Positions 1 to 7,997 of a stretch of DNA of 16,475 nucleotides are shown piece after piece (within the stretch, counting starts at the first letter, position 1; the number at the start of each line of letters is the position of its first letter). The position numbers and the translations under genes were made by a program. Below the pieces are notes generated by a model. It made no database searches. It saw only the letters and a list, made by a program, of their open reading frames with translations, and was not told where the DNA came from. The DNA comes from Actinomycetota bacterium (GTDB lineage: Bacteria; Actinomycetota; Acidimicrobiia; Acidimicrobiales; JAFATL01), in the NCBI GenBank assembly GCA_019243975.1, contig JAFATL010000315.1, positions 1 through 16,475 on the forward strand, given 5' to 3'.

Positions 1-941
1 AGGGTTACGGCGGCGACGGCTTCGGCCTTGGCGGCGCCCTTGCTGAGGATGTCGGCCACTGTGGCCTGATCGCCGGCGAGCTCCCGATAGCGCTCCTGCA
101 CGGGGCGCAGCTTCTCGATGAGGGCGGCGGCGACGTCCGCCTTGAGCGACCCGTAGTTGGCGTAGTTGCCGGCCAGGACGCGCGGGTCGCCGCCGGCGCT
201 GGCGGCGAGGATCTCGAGCAGGTTCGACACGCCCGGCTTGGCCGCCGGGTCGTAGCGCACCTCGGTCTCGGTGTCGGTGACGGCCCGCTTGATCTTCTTC
301 TCGATGTCCTTGGGGTCGTCGAGCAGATCGATGGTGCCCTGCGGCGACGACTCCGACTTCGACATCTTGTTGGTGGGTTCCTGGAGGTCCATGACGCGGG
401 CGCCCGACGTGGGGATGGCGGCTTCGGGCACGACGAACGTTTCGCCGTAGCGCGTGTTGAACCGGATCGTGATGTCGCGCGCCAGCTCCAGGTGTTGGCG
501 TTGGTCGTCGCCCACGGGGACGCGGTCGGCGTCGTACAGCACGATGTCGGCGGCCTGCAGCACCGGGTAGGTGAACAGACCTACCCGCACCGACTCCTGG
601 CCTTTCGACTTCTCCTTGAACTGGGTCATGCGGCGGAGCTCGCCCATGGTCGCCGTGCACTCGAACAGCCAGCACAACTCGGTGTGCTGGGGCACATGGC
701 TCTGCACGAACAGGGTGCAGACGTCGGGGTCGAGACCGGAGGCGAGCAGGGAGATGGCGATCTCGAGCGTCCGCTGCTTGAGCAGGGCGGGATCGTGCTC
801 CCGGGTGAGGGCGTGGAGGTCGACCACGCAGTAGAAGGAGTCGTGTTCGTGCTGGTCAGTGGCCCAGTGCTGGAACGCGCCCAGGTAGCTCCCGATGTGG
901 GGATCCCCGGTGGGTTGGACGCCCGACAGCACTCTGGCCAT
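1..941 (-). CDS. trpS: Tryptophan--tRNA ligase (3' end cut by window edge)
   Basis: Class I aminoacyl-tRNA synthetase that charges tRNA-Trp with tryptophan in the cytoplasm. Reading the minus strand from the ATG at 941, the protein begins MARVLSGVQPTGDPHIGSY. This carries the HIGH-like ATP-binding motif (PTGDPHIG, residues 10-17), and a canonical KMSKS loop lies at residues 192-196. About 313 residues are visible; bacterial TrpS is usually about 330-340, so only a short C-terminal piece lies beyond base 1. The ATG is chosen because the family N-terminus starts a few residues before the RVLSGxQPTG motif. A TAGCAT hexamer 8 bases upstream suggests a leaderless transcript. The gene diverges from scpA across 52 bases. 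Identity is very secure from the two signature motifs. Confidence 0.97.
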   Translation of the reverse strand, partial: MARVLSGVQPTGDPHIGSYLGAFQHWATDQHEHDSFYCVVDLHALTREHDPALLKQRTLEIAISLLASGLDPDVCTLFVQSHVPQHTELCWLFECTATMGELRRMTQFKEKSKGQESVRVGLFTYPVLQAADIVLYDADRVPVGDDQRQHLELARDITIRFNTRYGETFVVPEAAIPTSGARVMDLQEPTNKMSKSESSPQGTIDLLDDPKDIEKKIKRAVTDTETEVRYDPAAKPGVSNLLEILAASAGGDPRVLAGNYANYGSLKADVAAALIEKLRPVQERYRELAGDQATVADILSKGAAKAEAVAAVT

Positions 942-949
942 GAGGGTCG

Positions 950-955
950 ATGCTA
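950..955 (-). promoter_or_regulatory. Putative -10 hexamer for leaderless trpS mRNA
   Basis: On the minus strand this reads TAGCAT, followed by 8 bases and then the trpS ATG at 941. It matches the actinobacterial -10 consensus TANNNT at the distance expected if transcription starts on or next to the A of the start codon. No convincing -35 hexamer is visible. There is no room for a Shine-Dalgarno leader if this is the promoter. Confidence 0.5.
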
Positions 956-981
956 TGCGCCGACCGCAGGCGGGCCGCCGG

Positions 982-987
982 TATTCT
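982..987 (+). promoter_or_regulatory. Putative -10 hexamer for leaderless scpA mRNA
   Basis: The sequence TATTCT lies exactly 6 bases before the scpA GTG at 994. It fits TANNNT and is a good match to TATAAT. The spacing predicts a transcript beginning at or within a base or two of the GTG. No clear -35 element is seen. It faces away from the trpS hexamer at 950-955, so both promoters share a 52-base intergenic region. Confidence 0.55.
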
Positions 988-993
988 CGGGGG

Positions 994-1767
994 GTGCCCT
1001 ACGAGGTGGCCACCCCCGTCTTCGAGGGGCCGTTCGACCTGCTGCTGCACCTGATCACCAAGGAGCAGGTCGACATCTACGAGGTTTCCCTCTCGTCGAT
1101 CGTCGACGCCTACGTGCGCTCGATCGAGGAGATGGGCGTGCTCGACCTCGAGATCGCCACCGAGTTCCTCCTCATCGCCGCCATCCTCATCGAGCTCAAG
1201 ACGCGGCGCCTGCTGCCCGGCCACGACGACGGCGACCTCGACGACGAGTTCGGCCTGTGGGAGGAGCGCGACCTCCTCATCGCCCGCCTGCTCGAGTGCC
1301 AGACGTTCAAGGACGCGGCGGCTGCGCTCGACCGCATGGCGGCCCGGGCGTCCCGCTCGTACCCGCGCACCGCCGGCCTGGAGGCGCCGTTCCTCGGTTT
1401 GGTGCCCGATCTGCTGGCCGGCGTCACGGCGCCCGACGTGCACGCCGCGTTCGTTCGGGCCGTGACGCCCAAGCCGGTGCCGCGCGTCGACCTCGACCAC
1501 GTGGCTCCCATCCGAGTCAGCGTCGGCGAAGCGGCCGAGGAACTGGCCGCCGAGCTGCCGTCCCTGGGCCGCACCACCTTCCGTCAGATCACGGCGCGGT
1601 TCGAGTCGCGCTTGCTGGTCATCGTGCGGTTCCTCGCGCTGCTCGAGCTCTACAAGCGGGGTGCCGTCGACCTCGAGCAGGGCGGCAACTTCGGGGAGCT
1701 GCACATCGTGTGGCTGGGTGCCGACAGTGCGAGCGTCATCGAGGGCATCGAGGAGTACTCGGGCTGA
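994..1767 (+). CDS. scpA: Segregation and condensation protein A (kleisin)
   Basis: Kleisin subunit that bridges the heads of the Smc dimer and, with ScpB, forms the bacterial condensin used in chromosome compaction and segregation. From the GTG at 994 the protein is 257 aa, normal for ScpA. It opens with the family signature YEVATPVFEGPFDLLLHLI (residues 3-21). A charged middle region follows (residues near 72-90, rich in Asp/Glu), and a C-terminal winged-helix-like region ends in LFLALLELYKRG-type sequence. In-frame ATGs further upstream would add residues with no family counterpart, and the TATTCT hexamer directly before the GTG supports this start. The TGA stop overlaps the scpB ATG by one base (TGATG), so the two partners are likely translationally coupled. 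Confidence 0.95.
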   Translation: MPYEVATPVFEGPFDLLLHLITKEQVDIYEVSLSSIVDAYVRSIEEMGVLDLEIATEFLLIAAILIELKTRRLLPGHDDGDLDDEFGLWEERDLLIARLLECQTFKDAAAALDRMAARASRSYPRTAGLEAPFLGLVPDLLAGVTAPDVHAAFVRAVTPKPVPRVDLDHVAPIRVSVGEAAEELAAELPSLGRTTFRQITARFESRLLVIVRFLALLELYKRGAVDLEQGGNFGELHIVWLGADSASVIEGIEEYSG

Positions 1768-2333
1768 TGGCCACCGAGGAGATGCGGGCCATCGAGGCCA
1801 TCCTCATGCAGGCCACCGACCCCATCGAGCCCAACCTGCTGGCGCAGCTGCTGGAAGTCAGCCCGGCGCGCGTCGAAGAGATGTGCAACGAGCTGTCGGC
1901 GTCGTACGACGCCGAAGACCGCGGCTTCGTGCTGGTGCGGGTGGCCGGCGGCTACCGCTTCCAGAGCCACCCCGACCTGGCTGCCTACGTCGAACGGTTC
2001 GTGCTCGAGGGCCAGTCGGCGCGGCTGTCGGCGGCTGCACTCGAGACGATGGCGATCGTGGCGTACAAGCAGCCGGTGTCGAGGGCGCAGGTGTCGGCCA
2101 TCCGCGGCGTCAACGCCGACGCGGTGATGCGCACGCTCCAGCAGCGCGGCTACATCGACGAGGTGGCGCGCGACCCCGGCCCGGGCCAGGCCGTGCTGTA
2201 CGGCACCACCACGATGTTCCTCGAGCGCCTGGGCATCGATTCGGTCGACGACCTGCCGCCGCTGGGCGACTTCGTCCCCGGTCCCGACGTGATGGAGGCG
2301 ATCGAGCGGGGGCTGACGGCCGAGGCAGAGTGA
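1767..2333 (+). CDS. scpB: Segregation and condensation protein B
   Basis: ScpB dimer that binds the ScpA kleisin and completes the Smc-ScpAB condensin. The 188-aa product has the family layout of two winged-helix domains. The first covers roughly residues 5-85 (EEMRAIEAILMQATDPIEPN near the start, then a GGYRFQSHPDLAAYVERF segment). The second covers about 90-165 and includes the highly conserved LSAAALETMAIVAYKQPVSRAQ stretch and IRGVNADAVMRTLQQRGYI. These segments are diagnostic. The ATG overlaps the last base of scpA and needs no separate ribosome site if coupling occurs. The stop overlaps the next gene's GTG by four bases. Confidence 0.96.
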   Translation: MATEEMRAIEAILMQATDPIEPNLLAQLLEVSPARVEEMCNELSASYDAEDRGFVLVRVAGGYRFQSHPDLAAYVERFVLEGQSARLSAAALETMAIVAYKQPVSRAQVSAIRGVNADAVMRTLQQRGYIDEVARDPGPGQAVLYGTTTMFLERLGIDSVDDLPPLGDFVPGPDVMEAIERGLTAEAE

Positions 2334-3067
2334 CCGCAGCCGACGGGCCGGCCGAAGGCGAGCGGCTGCAGAAGGTTCTCGCTCGCACCGGCTTCGGTAG
2401 CAGGCGCAAGTGCGAGGACCTCATCGACGACGGCCGGGTCTCGGTCAACGGCGTCACCGCCATCCTCGGCCAGCGGGTCGACACCGATCACGACCGCGTC
2501 GAGGTCGACGGCATCCCCGTCGGGGTGCGCCAGGGGCTCGTCTACTACCTGCTCAACAAGCCACGGGGCGTCGTCACCACCGCGTCCGACCCGCACGGGC
2601 GGCCGACGGTGATCGACCTGTTGCCCCTCGAACCCCGAGTGTTCCCGGTGGGCCGCCTGGATGCCGACACCGAGGGCCTGCTGCTGCTCACCAACGACGG
2701 CGACCTCACCCACCGCCTCACCCACCCCAGCTTCGGTATCGAGAAGGAGTACCTGGCCCAGGTCGAAGGCACACCGTCCCCCGGCGCGTTGCGCAAGCTG
2801 CGGGAAGGCGTCGAGTTGGACGACGGCATGACGGCCCCGGCCAAAGCGTCCCTAGTGCCGCCCCACACGGTGCGGCTGACCATCCACGAGGGCCGCAACC
2901 GGCAGGTGCGGCGCATGTGCGGGGCGGTCGGACATCCGGTGGTCCGGCTCGTGCGCACCCGCATCGGGCCGATCGCCGAACGCCAGCTGGCGCCGGGGGA
3001 GTGGCGCCCCCTCACCCTGGCCGAGGTGCGCGCATTGGAGTCGGCCGTATCCACAGCCGCTAAGTAG
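2330..3067 (+). CDS. rluB: Pseudouridine synthase, RsuA/RluB family
   Basis: Converts a uridine in rRNA to pseudouridine. The usual target of the RluB branch is a site in the 23S peptidyl-transferase region, but the exact target here is inferred. The 245-aa protein has an N-terminal S4 RNA-binding domain (residues about 10-65, RLQKVLARTGFGSRRKCEDLI). The catalytic domain carries the motif GRLDADTEGLLLLTNDG with the catalytic Asp at residue 111, then the EGRNRQVRRMC segment typical of the RsuA/RluB/RluE/RluF group. The start is the GTG at 2330, overlapping the scpB stop as GTGA. The scpA-scpB-rluB order is common in many bacteria. Its TAG stop also forms the first half of the -10-like hexamer of the next gene. 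Confidence 0.94.
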   Translation: MTAADGPAEGERLQKVLARTGFGSRRKCEDLIDDGRVSVNGVTAILGQRVDTDHDRVEVDGIPVGVRQGLVYYLLNKPRGVVTTASDPHGRPTVIDLLPLEPRVFPVGRLDADTEGLLLLTNDGDLTHRLTHPSFGIEKEYLAQVEGTPSPGALRKLREGVELDDGMTAPAKASLVPPHTVRLTIHEGRNRQVRRMCGAVGHPVVRLVRTRIGPIAERQLAPGEWRPLTLAEVRALESAVSTAAK

Positions 3068-3070
3068 GCT
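3065..3070 (+). promoter_or_regulatory. Putative -10 hexamer before the chorismate mutase, sharing the rluB stop codon
   Basis: TAGGCT lies 8 bases upstream of the GTG at 3079 and fits TANNNT. Its first three bases are the TAG stop codon of rluB. If functional, it would give a leaderless aromatic-pathway transcript in addition to readthrough from the scp operon. No clear -35 hexamer is visible at 16-19 bases upstream. Confidence 0.45.
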
Positions 3071-3078
3071 GGCTCGCC

Positions 3079-3447
3079 GTGCCTCCCGCAGTTCGCGCGC
3101 TACGCGGCGCGACCACGATCGACAAGGACACCGCCGACCAGGTGACCGAACGCGTGCAGGCACTGGTGGCGCGCATGTTGGAGACGAACGGGGTCGACCA
3201 CGACGACCTCATCAGCATCCTGTTCACCGCCACCGACGACGTCACGTCGATGTTCCCCGCCACCGCGGCGCGCGCCATCGGTCTCGGCGACGTCCCCCTC
3301 ATCTGCGCGCGGGAGCTGTCGATCGAGGGCGGCACTCCGCTCTGCATCCGCGTGATGATGCACCTCACCACCGACCGGGCCCGGGACGAGTTGCACCACG
3401 TCTACCTCGAAGGCGCCCGCGGCCTCCGCGATGACCTGCCCTCCTGA
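3079..3447 (+). CDS. aroH: Chorismate mutase, AroH type (monofunctional)
   Basis: Catalyses the Claisen rearrangement of chorismate to prephenate, the branch point toward tyrosine and phenylalanine. The 122-aa protein matches the Bacillus AroH trimer fold, not the all-helical AroQ type. It opens PPAVRALRGATT, and has FPATAARA, then ELSIEGGTPLCIRVMMHLTTD, then HHVYLEGA. By position, the active-site residues of Bacillus AroH are kept: Arg9, Arg65, Glu79, Arg91 and Tyr109. The start is GTG at 3079, with the first conserved residues (RALRGATT) immediately behind it. It overlaps the downstream prephenate dehydrogenase by 17 bases, which places two consecutive pathway steps in one operon. Confidence 0.95.
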   Translation: MPPAVRALRGATTIDKDTADQVTERVQALVARMLETNGVDHDDLISILFTATDDVTSMFPATAARAIGLGDVPLICARELSIEGGTPLCIRVMMHLTTDRARDELHHVYLEGARGLRDDLPS

Positions 3448-4525
3448 GTCCGGCCCAAGTGCGCGGAAGCCTCGCCGCGCCGTCGTCGTGGGAACCGGTC
3501 TCATCGGCGGGTCCATCGGGCTGGGCTTGCGGGCGCGCGGGTGGCACGTCACCGGACGCGACCGCGACGGGGCGCGCGCCAACCGGGCTCTCGAGGTGGG
3601 CGCCCTCGACGCGGTGGGCGACGACCCCGACGCCGAGCTCACCTTCATTGCCGTACCGGTGTCGGCCATCGCCGCGGAGGCCAAGCACGCCCTCGACACC
3701 ACCAGCGGGGTCGTCACCGACGTCGGCAGCGTGAAGGCGCCGGTCGTGGCCGCCGTGGCCCACCCCCGCTTCGTGGGCGGCCACCCGATGGCGGGGTCGG
3801 AGCAGGAGGGGGTCGACGGCGCCGACGGCGGGCTGTTCGAAGGCGCCACCTGGGTGCTCACACCCACGACCGACACCGATGCCGACGCCTACACGCGCCT
3901 GCAGGGGGTGGTGGTCGGACTGGGCGCCAACGTGGTGGCGGTGCCACCCGACCGCCACGACGCGCTGGTGGCCGTGGTCTCGCATCTTCCGCACCTGACC
4001 GCCGCCACCTTGATGGGATTGGCGGCCGACGAGTCAGAGGAGCACGCCACCCTGCTGCGTCTGGCCGCGGGCGGCTTTCGCGACATGACGCGTGTGGCCG
4101 CCGGCAGCCCCGCCATCTGGCCCGACATCTGCGTGGAGAACCGCGACGCCATCGTCTCGTCACTCGACCGGCTGGTCGATTCGTTGTCGCGTGTGCGCGA
4201 CATCGTCGCCGACGGCGACCGCGACGCGCTGCTTTCTGCTCTCGAGCGGGCCCGGGCCGCCCGCGTCAACCTGCCCGCCCACATGGCGCGGCCCGAGGAC
4301 CTGGTCGAGATGCGTGTGCCGGTGCCCGACCGGCCCGGGTCGCTGGCCGAGGTGACCACCCTTGCCAGTGAGTTGGGTGTCAACATCGAAGACATCGAGA
4401 TCGTGCACTCGGCCGAGGGAGAGCGAGGTGTGCTGGTGATCGTCGTCGACGCCCGGCAGGCCGACCTGCTGCGCGGGGCGCTGCTGGCCCGCAACTACCG
4501 CCCGTCGGCCCACCCGCTGCCATGA
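3431..4525 (+). CDS. tyrA: Prephenate dehydrogenase with C-terminal ACT domain
   Basis: Oxidatively decarboxylates prephenate to 4-hydroxyphenylpyruvate with NAD(P)+ for tyrosine synthesis. The 364-aa protein has a Rossmann domain with GTGLIGGSIG (residues 21-30), the TDVGSVK segment near residues 96-102, and the substrate-site motif GGHPMAGSE (about 116-124). A helical dimerisation domain follows (VSHLPHLTAATL and the GGFRDMTRVA segment). Residues about 294-358 form an ACT domain (MRVPVPDRPGSLAEV, then GVNIEDIEI), which commonly binds an amino acid; feedback control by tyrosine is therefore likely but not proven. The ATG at 3431 lies inside the end of the chorismate mutase gene. No strong Shine-Dalgarno site is visible, so coupling is probable. 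No in-frame later start precedes the nucleotide-binding motif. Confidence 0.94.
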   Translation: MTCPPESGPSARKPRRAVVVGTGLIGGSIGLGLRARGWHVTGRDRDGARANRALEVGALDAVGDDPDAELTFIAVPVSAIAAEAKHALDTTSGVVTDVGSVKAPVVAAVAHPRFVGGHPMAGSEQEGVDGADGGLFEGATWVLTPTTDTDADAYTRLQGVVVGLGANVVAVPPDRHDALVAVVSHLPHLTAATLMGLAADESEEHATLLRLAAGGFRDMTRVAAGSPAIWPDICVENRDAIVSSLDRLVDSLSRVRDIVADGDRDALLSALERARAARVNLPAHMARPEDLVEMRVPVPDRPGSLAEVTTLASELGVNIEDIEIVHSAEGERGVLVIVVDARQADLLRGALLARNYRPSAHPLP

Positions 4526-4535
4526 GGACGCCGGC

Positions 4536-5759
4536 GTGAGCTCGTTTGCGGTGGAGGGCGGGCAGCCCCTGCGCGGCCGCATCTGGGTGCCGGGCGACAA
4601 GTCGATCTCGCATCGCGCCCTGATCCTGGCCGCGCGGGCCGAAGGCACCTCGAGCGTGCGGGGCCTGTCCAACGGTGACGACGTTCGCCGCACCGCCGCT
4701 GCGGTGGTGCAGCTGGGCGCCGAGATCGACGGCCACCAGATCAGCGGCGGCAGAGAGCGGCTGCACGCGCCGGGCGGGCTGATCGACGTGGGCAACTCGG
4801 GCACGAGCATGCGGCTGCTCAGCGGGTTCTGCGCCGCCCTCCCGTGGCGTACCGAGCTCCGCGGCGACGCGTCCGTCGACAAGCGACCCATGGACCGCGT
4901 GATCACACCCCTGCGCCAGATGGGCGCCCGCATCGACGACGCCTACCCGCCGCTGGCGATCGACGGTGGCGGCCTCACCGGCATCGACTACACGGTGCCC
5001 ATGGCGAGCTCGCAGGTGAAGGGGTGCGTGCTCCTCGCCGGGGTGGGCGCCGAGGGTGAGACCGTCGTGCGCGAGCACGTCGCAACCCGCCCGCACACCG
5101 AAGAGATGCTGGCGGCTTGTGGGGCCGACATCGAGATCGACGGGCTCACCATCAGGCTGCGCCCCTCCAAGCTCGAGCCGTTCGAGCTCGACGTGCCCGG
5201 CGATCCGTCGCAGGCGGCGTTCTGGGTGGTCGGCGCCAGCATCACCCCCAAGAGCGACGTCACCGTCGAAGGCGTGTACCTGGGACCGTCGCGCACCGGG
5301 TTCCTCGGCGTGCTGCAACGCATGGGCGCCAACGTCGAGTCGGAGGCCGACCACATCCACGCCCGCTACGCGCCCCTGCACGGCACCGAGGTGCACGCCG
5401 ACGAGATCCCGTCACTCGACGAGGTGCCGATCCTCGCCGTGGCGGCCGCCGCGGCCGAGGGCGTCACGCGGTTCTGCGACGTGGCCGAACTGCGCATCAA
5501 GGAGAGCAACCGCCTGGCCACGATCATCAGCGAGCTGGGCGCGCTCGGCGTGTCGGCCGAAGAGGACGGCGACGACCTCATCGTGCACGGCGGCGGCTTG
5601 CGCCCGGGCACGGTCGACTCCCACGGCGACCATCGCATCGCCATGGCCATGGCCATCGCCGGCGCGTCGATGCCGGGCCGCACCGTGGTCGAGGGCTGGG
5701 ACGCCGTCGCCACCAGCTACCCCGAGTTCGAGGACCACCTCGCCGCGTGCGCGTCATAG
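4536..5759 (+). CDS. aroA: 3-phosphoshikimate 1-carboxyvinyltransferase (EPSP synthase)
   Basis: Sixth step of the shikimate pathway: transfers the enolpyruvyl group of PEP to shikimate-3-phosphate, giving EPSP. The 407-aa protein carries GDKSISHR (residues 20-27, with the substrate-binding Lys22 and Arg27), NSGTSMRLLSG (87-97), KRPMDRVITPLRQMGA (116-131) and SLDEVP with the probable catalytic Asp295. LRIKESNRL (319-327) follows, and SHGDHRIAMAMAI lies near the end. The Gly of the NSGT loop, whose replacement gives inhibitor insensitivity in some relatives, is present, so a sensitive enzyme would be expected. The start is GTG at 4536, with a GAGGA Shine-Dalgarno site at 4524-4528. It follows tyrA by 10 bases and overlaps cmk by 13. 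Confidence 0.96.
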   Translation: MSSFAVEGGQPLRGRIWVPGDKSISHRALILAARAEGTSSVRGLSNGDDVRRTAAAVVQLGAEIDGHQISGGRERLHAPGGLIDVGNSGTSMRLLSGFCAALPWRTELRGDASVDKRPMDRVITPLRQMGARIDDAYPPLAIDGGGLTGIDYTVPMASSQVKGCVLLAGVGAEGETVVREHVATRPHTEEMLAACGADIEIDGLTIRLRPSKLEPFELDVPGDPSQAAFWVVGASITPKSDVTVEGVYLGPSRTGFLGVLQRMGANVESEADHIHARYAPLHGTEVHADEIPSLDEVPILAVAAAAAEGVTRFCDVAELRIKESNRLATIISELGALGVSAEEDGDDLIVHGGGLRPGTVDSHGDHRIAMAMAIAGASMPGRTVVEGWDAVATSYPEFEDHLAACAS

Positions 5760-6373
5760 CGATCGACGGGCCGGCCGGTTCGGGAAAGAGCACGGTGGCC
5801 CGCCGGGTCGCCGACGCTCTCGGCCTGGCCTACCTCGACACCGGTGCCATGTATCGCTCGGTGGCCTTCGCCGCGCTGCACGCGGGCATTGATCCCGCCG
5901 ACGCCGACGCCGTCGCCGACTTGGCCGGCCGCGTCGACATCGACGTGGCGACGCGCGTGACCGTTGACGGGGTCGACGCCACCGATGCGATCCGCGGGCC
6001 CGAGGTCACGACGGCCGTGAGCACGGTCGCCGCCAACCCGCGGGTGCGGGCCGAGATGGTGAAGCGGCAGCAGGCGTGGGCCGCCGCCCACGACGGTGGC
6101 GTGGCCGAAGGGCGCGACATCGGCACGGTCGTGTTCCCCAACGCCGACTTGAAGGTGTACCTGACCGCCAGTGAGGACGAGCGGGCTCGGCGCCGGGCCC
6201 AGGAGTTGGGCCAGCCCGCCTACGACCAAGTGGCCGCCGACATCGCCCGGCGCGACAAGGTCGACTCGACGCGGGCCGCGTCGCCCATGATGGTGGCCGA
6301 CGATGCGCTGGTGATCGACACCACCGGCCGCACCATCGACGAGATCGTGCAGGAGGTGCTGTCGAAGCTGTGA
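5747..6373 (+). CDS. cmk: Cytidylate kinase
   Basis: Phosphorylates CMP and dCMP to the diphosphates using ATP, recycling pyrimidine nucleotides. The 208-aa product opens VRVIAIDGPAGSGKST, with the P-loop at residues 8-16. LDTGAMYRSVAF follows and marks the family. Later come EGRDIGTVVFPNADLKVYLTAS and RRDKVDSTRAASP, both standard Cmk signatures for CMP binding and the lid. The start is GTG at 5747, inside the last codons of aroA (13-base overlap), because the conserved strand preceding the P-loop begins here. The stop overlaps the plsC start as GTGA. The aroA-cmk pairing is widespread in bacteria. Confidence 0.95.
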   Translation: MRVIAIDGPAGSGKSTVARRVADALGLAYLDTGAMYRSVAFAALHAGIDPADADAVADLAGRVDIDVATRVTVDGVDATDAIRGPEVTTAVSTVAANPRVRAEMVKRQQAWAAAHDGGVAEGRDIGTVVFPNADLKVYLTASEDERARRRAQELGQPAYDQVAADIARRDKVDSTRAASPMMVADDALVIDTTGRTIDEIVQEVLSKL

Positions 6374-7032
6374 GACCCGACTTGCTCTTCTACCGGGGCG
6401 TGCGCTTCATCCTGCACGCGTTCTCGAAGCTGTTCTGGCGACTCTCGATCGAGGGGCGCGAGAACTTGCCCAAGCACGGCGCCTACGTGCTGGCGCCCGT
6501 GCACCGTTCCAACGTCGACACGGTGCTGGCGTGCACGATCACCACCAGGCGCATGCACTTCATGGGCAAGGCGTCGATGTGGAAGTACGGCTTCGGCGTC
6601 CTGTGGAACGCGCTGGGGGCGTACCCGGTGCACCGGGGCAGCGCCGACCGCGAAGCGCTGCGCAAGACGGCCGACATGATCGCCACCGGCGAACCGGTCG
6701 TGATCTTCCCCGAAGGCACGCGCCAGTCGGGGCCCGAGGTGCAGCCGTTGTTCGACGGCGCCGCCTACGTGGCGGCCAAGACCGGTGTGCCCATCGTGCC
6801 GGTGGGCATCGGCGGCAGCGAGAAGGCCATGCCCAAGGGCTCGAAGTTCATCCACCCCACCAAGGTGCACATCGTCGTGGGCGCCCCCATCGACCCGCCC
6901 CGAGCCGAAGAGGGCAAGCGCACGTCGCGGCGGGCGGTGCACGAGCTCACCGAACAGCTCCACACCGAGATCCAGAAGCTCTTCGATCAGGCCCAGGCGA
7001 CCGTCACCGGCACGCCCAGCAGCCGCTCGTAG
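6370..7032 (+). CDS. plsC: 1-acyl-sn-glycerol-3-phosphate acyltransferase (PlsC family)
   Basis: Transfers an acyl chain to lysophosphatidic acid to make phosphatidic acid, or a related acyl acceptor, at the inner face of the membrane. The 220-aa protein contains the HX4D catalytic motif HRSNVD (His45, Asp50), the GAYPVHRG segment (83-90), the FPEGTR phosphate-binding motif (113-118) and VPIVPVGIGG near residues 140-149. A moderately hydrophobic stretch at about residues 11-24 may associate with the membrane. The GTG start overlaps the cmk stop by four bases. The last 46 bases overlap, tail to tail, with the minus-strand winged-helix gene, leaving no space for a separate terminator. The plsC function is secure at family level; the acyl acceptor is inferred. 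Confidence 0.9.
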   Translation: MRPDLLFYRGVRFILHAFSKLFWRLSIEGRENLPKHGAYVLAPVHRSNVDTVLACTITTRRMHFMGKASMWKYGFGVLWNALGAYPVHRGSADREALRKTADMIATGEPVVIFPEGTRQSGPEVQPLFDGAAYVAAKTGVPIVPVGIGGSEKAMPKGSKFIHPTKVHIVVGAPIDPPRAEEGKRTSRRAVHELTEQLHTEIQKLFDQAQATVTGTPSSRS

Positions 7033-7997
7033 GCCTCGCCCGCCACGCGCAACGCCTGCTTGGCTGCCGGCTTCGGCGGGATGAACGGCTCGACGGTGAT
7101 GGTGGCGCGGCCCTTCTTCGTCTCGCTGGTCCACACGCCGACCACCCCGCCGTCGACGACGGCGATGGCCGAGATCCACGCGCCGGGCCGGCTCACCTTG
7201 GTCTCGAAGCCCGGTGGCACGAGCTGCTTGCGGATGCTGCCGCTGCCGGTGATGTACGGGTCGAAGCCGGGGAGCAGCCACGCGCCCCGCGCCGGGAGCG
7301 CGTCTTCGAGCGCAGGCGCGTGCTCCCGCGTCATCCACAGCTTCTTGCCGTCGACCACGACTTCGGCCAGCAGGTCGGCGTGTTCCTTGAACAGCGGTCG
7401 CACGACGGGCGGAACGACGCCCCACCAGCGGGCGAAGTCGTCGACGGTGGCCGGGCCGTACGCAGCGAGGAAGCGGGTCAGCACCGTGCGCATGGCGACG
7501 TCGCCGTCGGGCTCCTTCCACGTTCCCTTGATCCAGTGGCGCGGGCTGACGAATGTGACGTTGCGACCGCGGGGCGGTCCGAAGCACAGCAGGCCGTAGC
7601 ACGCGCTGGGCTTGAGCACCGAGCCCCATCCCGACGACAGTCGCTCCGCCAAATCGGCCCGCTTCAGGTGGGCGGCAACGGCCGCCCCCAGTTCCTCACG
7701 GGTGAAGCAGTTGCCGGGAAGGACCTCGCCGATGGCGTCCGTCACCGCCTGCGCGTCGGCCAGCGAGATGCCGTGGTACTTCTCCCACGCAGTCGTGCGG
7801 CGGGCGGCCTGCTCTTTGACAGTCATGGCTGCCACCCACATCGGGTACTCGTCAGCGCGCAGCAGGTGCAGCGTGCCCCGCATGGCCCACGTCTTGACCA
7901 GCGTGTGGTCGTCGACGGCAGCCCGTACGTCCGCCGGCACGGCAGCAGAGCGCACGCCGATGATCTGCTCGGCACACGACGCCACCTGCGTGTGCAC
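6987..7997 (-). CDS. Winged-helix (HTH_42) protein, AlkZ/YcaQ DNA glycosylase-like
   Basis: Member of the winged-helix family that contains the DNA glycosylases AlkZ and YcaQ, which excise bulky or crosslinked base adducts; the activity here is inferred. The interval given runs from the first canonical start (GTG at 7997) to TGA at 6987 and encodes 336 aa. Recognisable family segments are KTWAMRGTLHLL, then RGRNVTFVSPRHW in the middle, and WLLPGFDPYITGSGS and RPGAWISAI near the C-terminus. Directly after the GTG comes His-Thr-Gln, in the position where the family carries its catalytic Q/H-x-Q or Q-x-D motif. Sequence upstream of the GTG, in the same frame, still reads as conserved family N-terminus (WDQAVGWRLRRQFL), so this interval is probably too short. 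From the preceding stop the frame is 373 codons, the normal size. The gene lies behind an HD-domain gene and converges on plsC. Confidence 0.8.
   Translation of the reverse strand: MHTQVASCAEQIIGVRSAAVPADVRAAVDDHTLVKTWAMRGTLHLLRADEYPMWVAAMTVKEQAARRTTAWEKYHGISLADAQAVTDAIGEVLPGNCFTREELGAAVAAHLKRADLAERLSSGWGSVLKPSACYGLLCFGPPRGRNVTFVSPRHWIKGTWKEPDGDVAMRTVLTRFLAAYGPATVDDFARWWGVVPPVVRPLFKEHADLLAEVVVDGKKLWMTREHAPALEDALPARGAWLLPGFDPYITGSGSIRKQLVPPGFETKVSRPGAWISAIAVVDGGVVGVWTSETKKGRATITVEPFIPPKPAAKQALRVAGEAYERLLGVPVTVAWA

Noticed and set aside
895..993. Upstream in-frame starts for scpA (ATG at 940 or 955)
   Set aside because: They would overlap or abut the trpS start region and add residues with no ScpA counterpart. 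The GTG at 994 matches both the family N-terminus and the -10-like box.
492..1766. Long plus-strand open frame upstream of and in frame with scpB
   Set aside because: Antisense to trpS and out of frame with scpA. The product is low-complexity, and the scpB family N-terminus begins at the ATG at 1767.
5117..5746. In-frame upstream extension of cmk
   Set aside because: It lies inside aroA in another frame. The extension is Arg-rich and lacks Cmk features; the family begins at the GTG at 5747.
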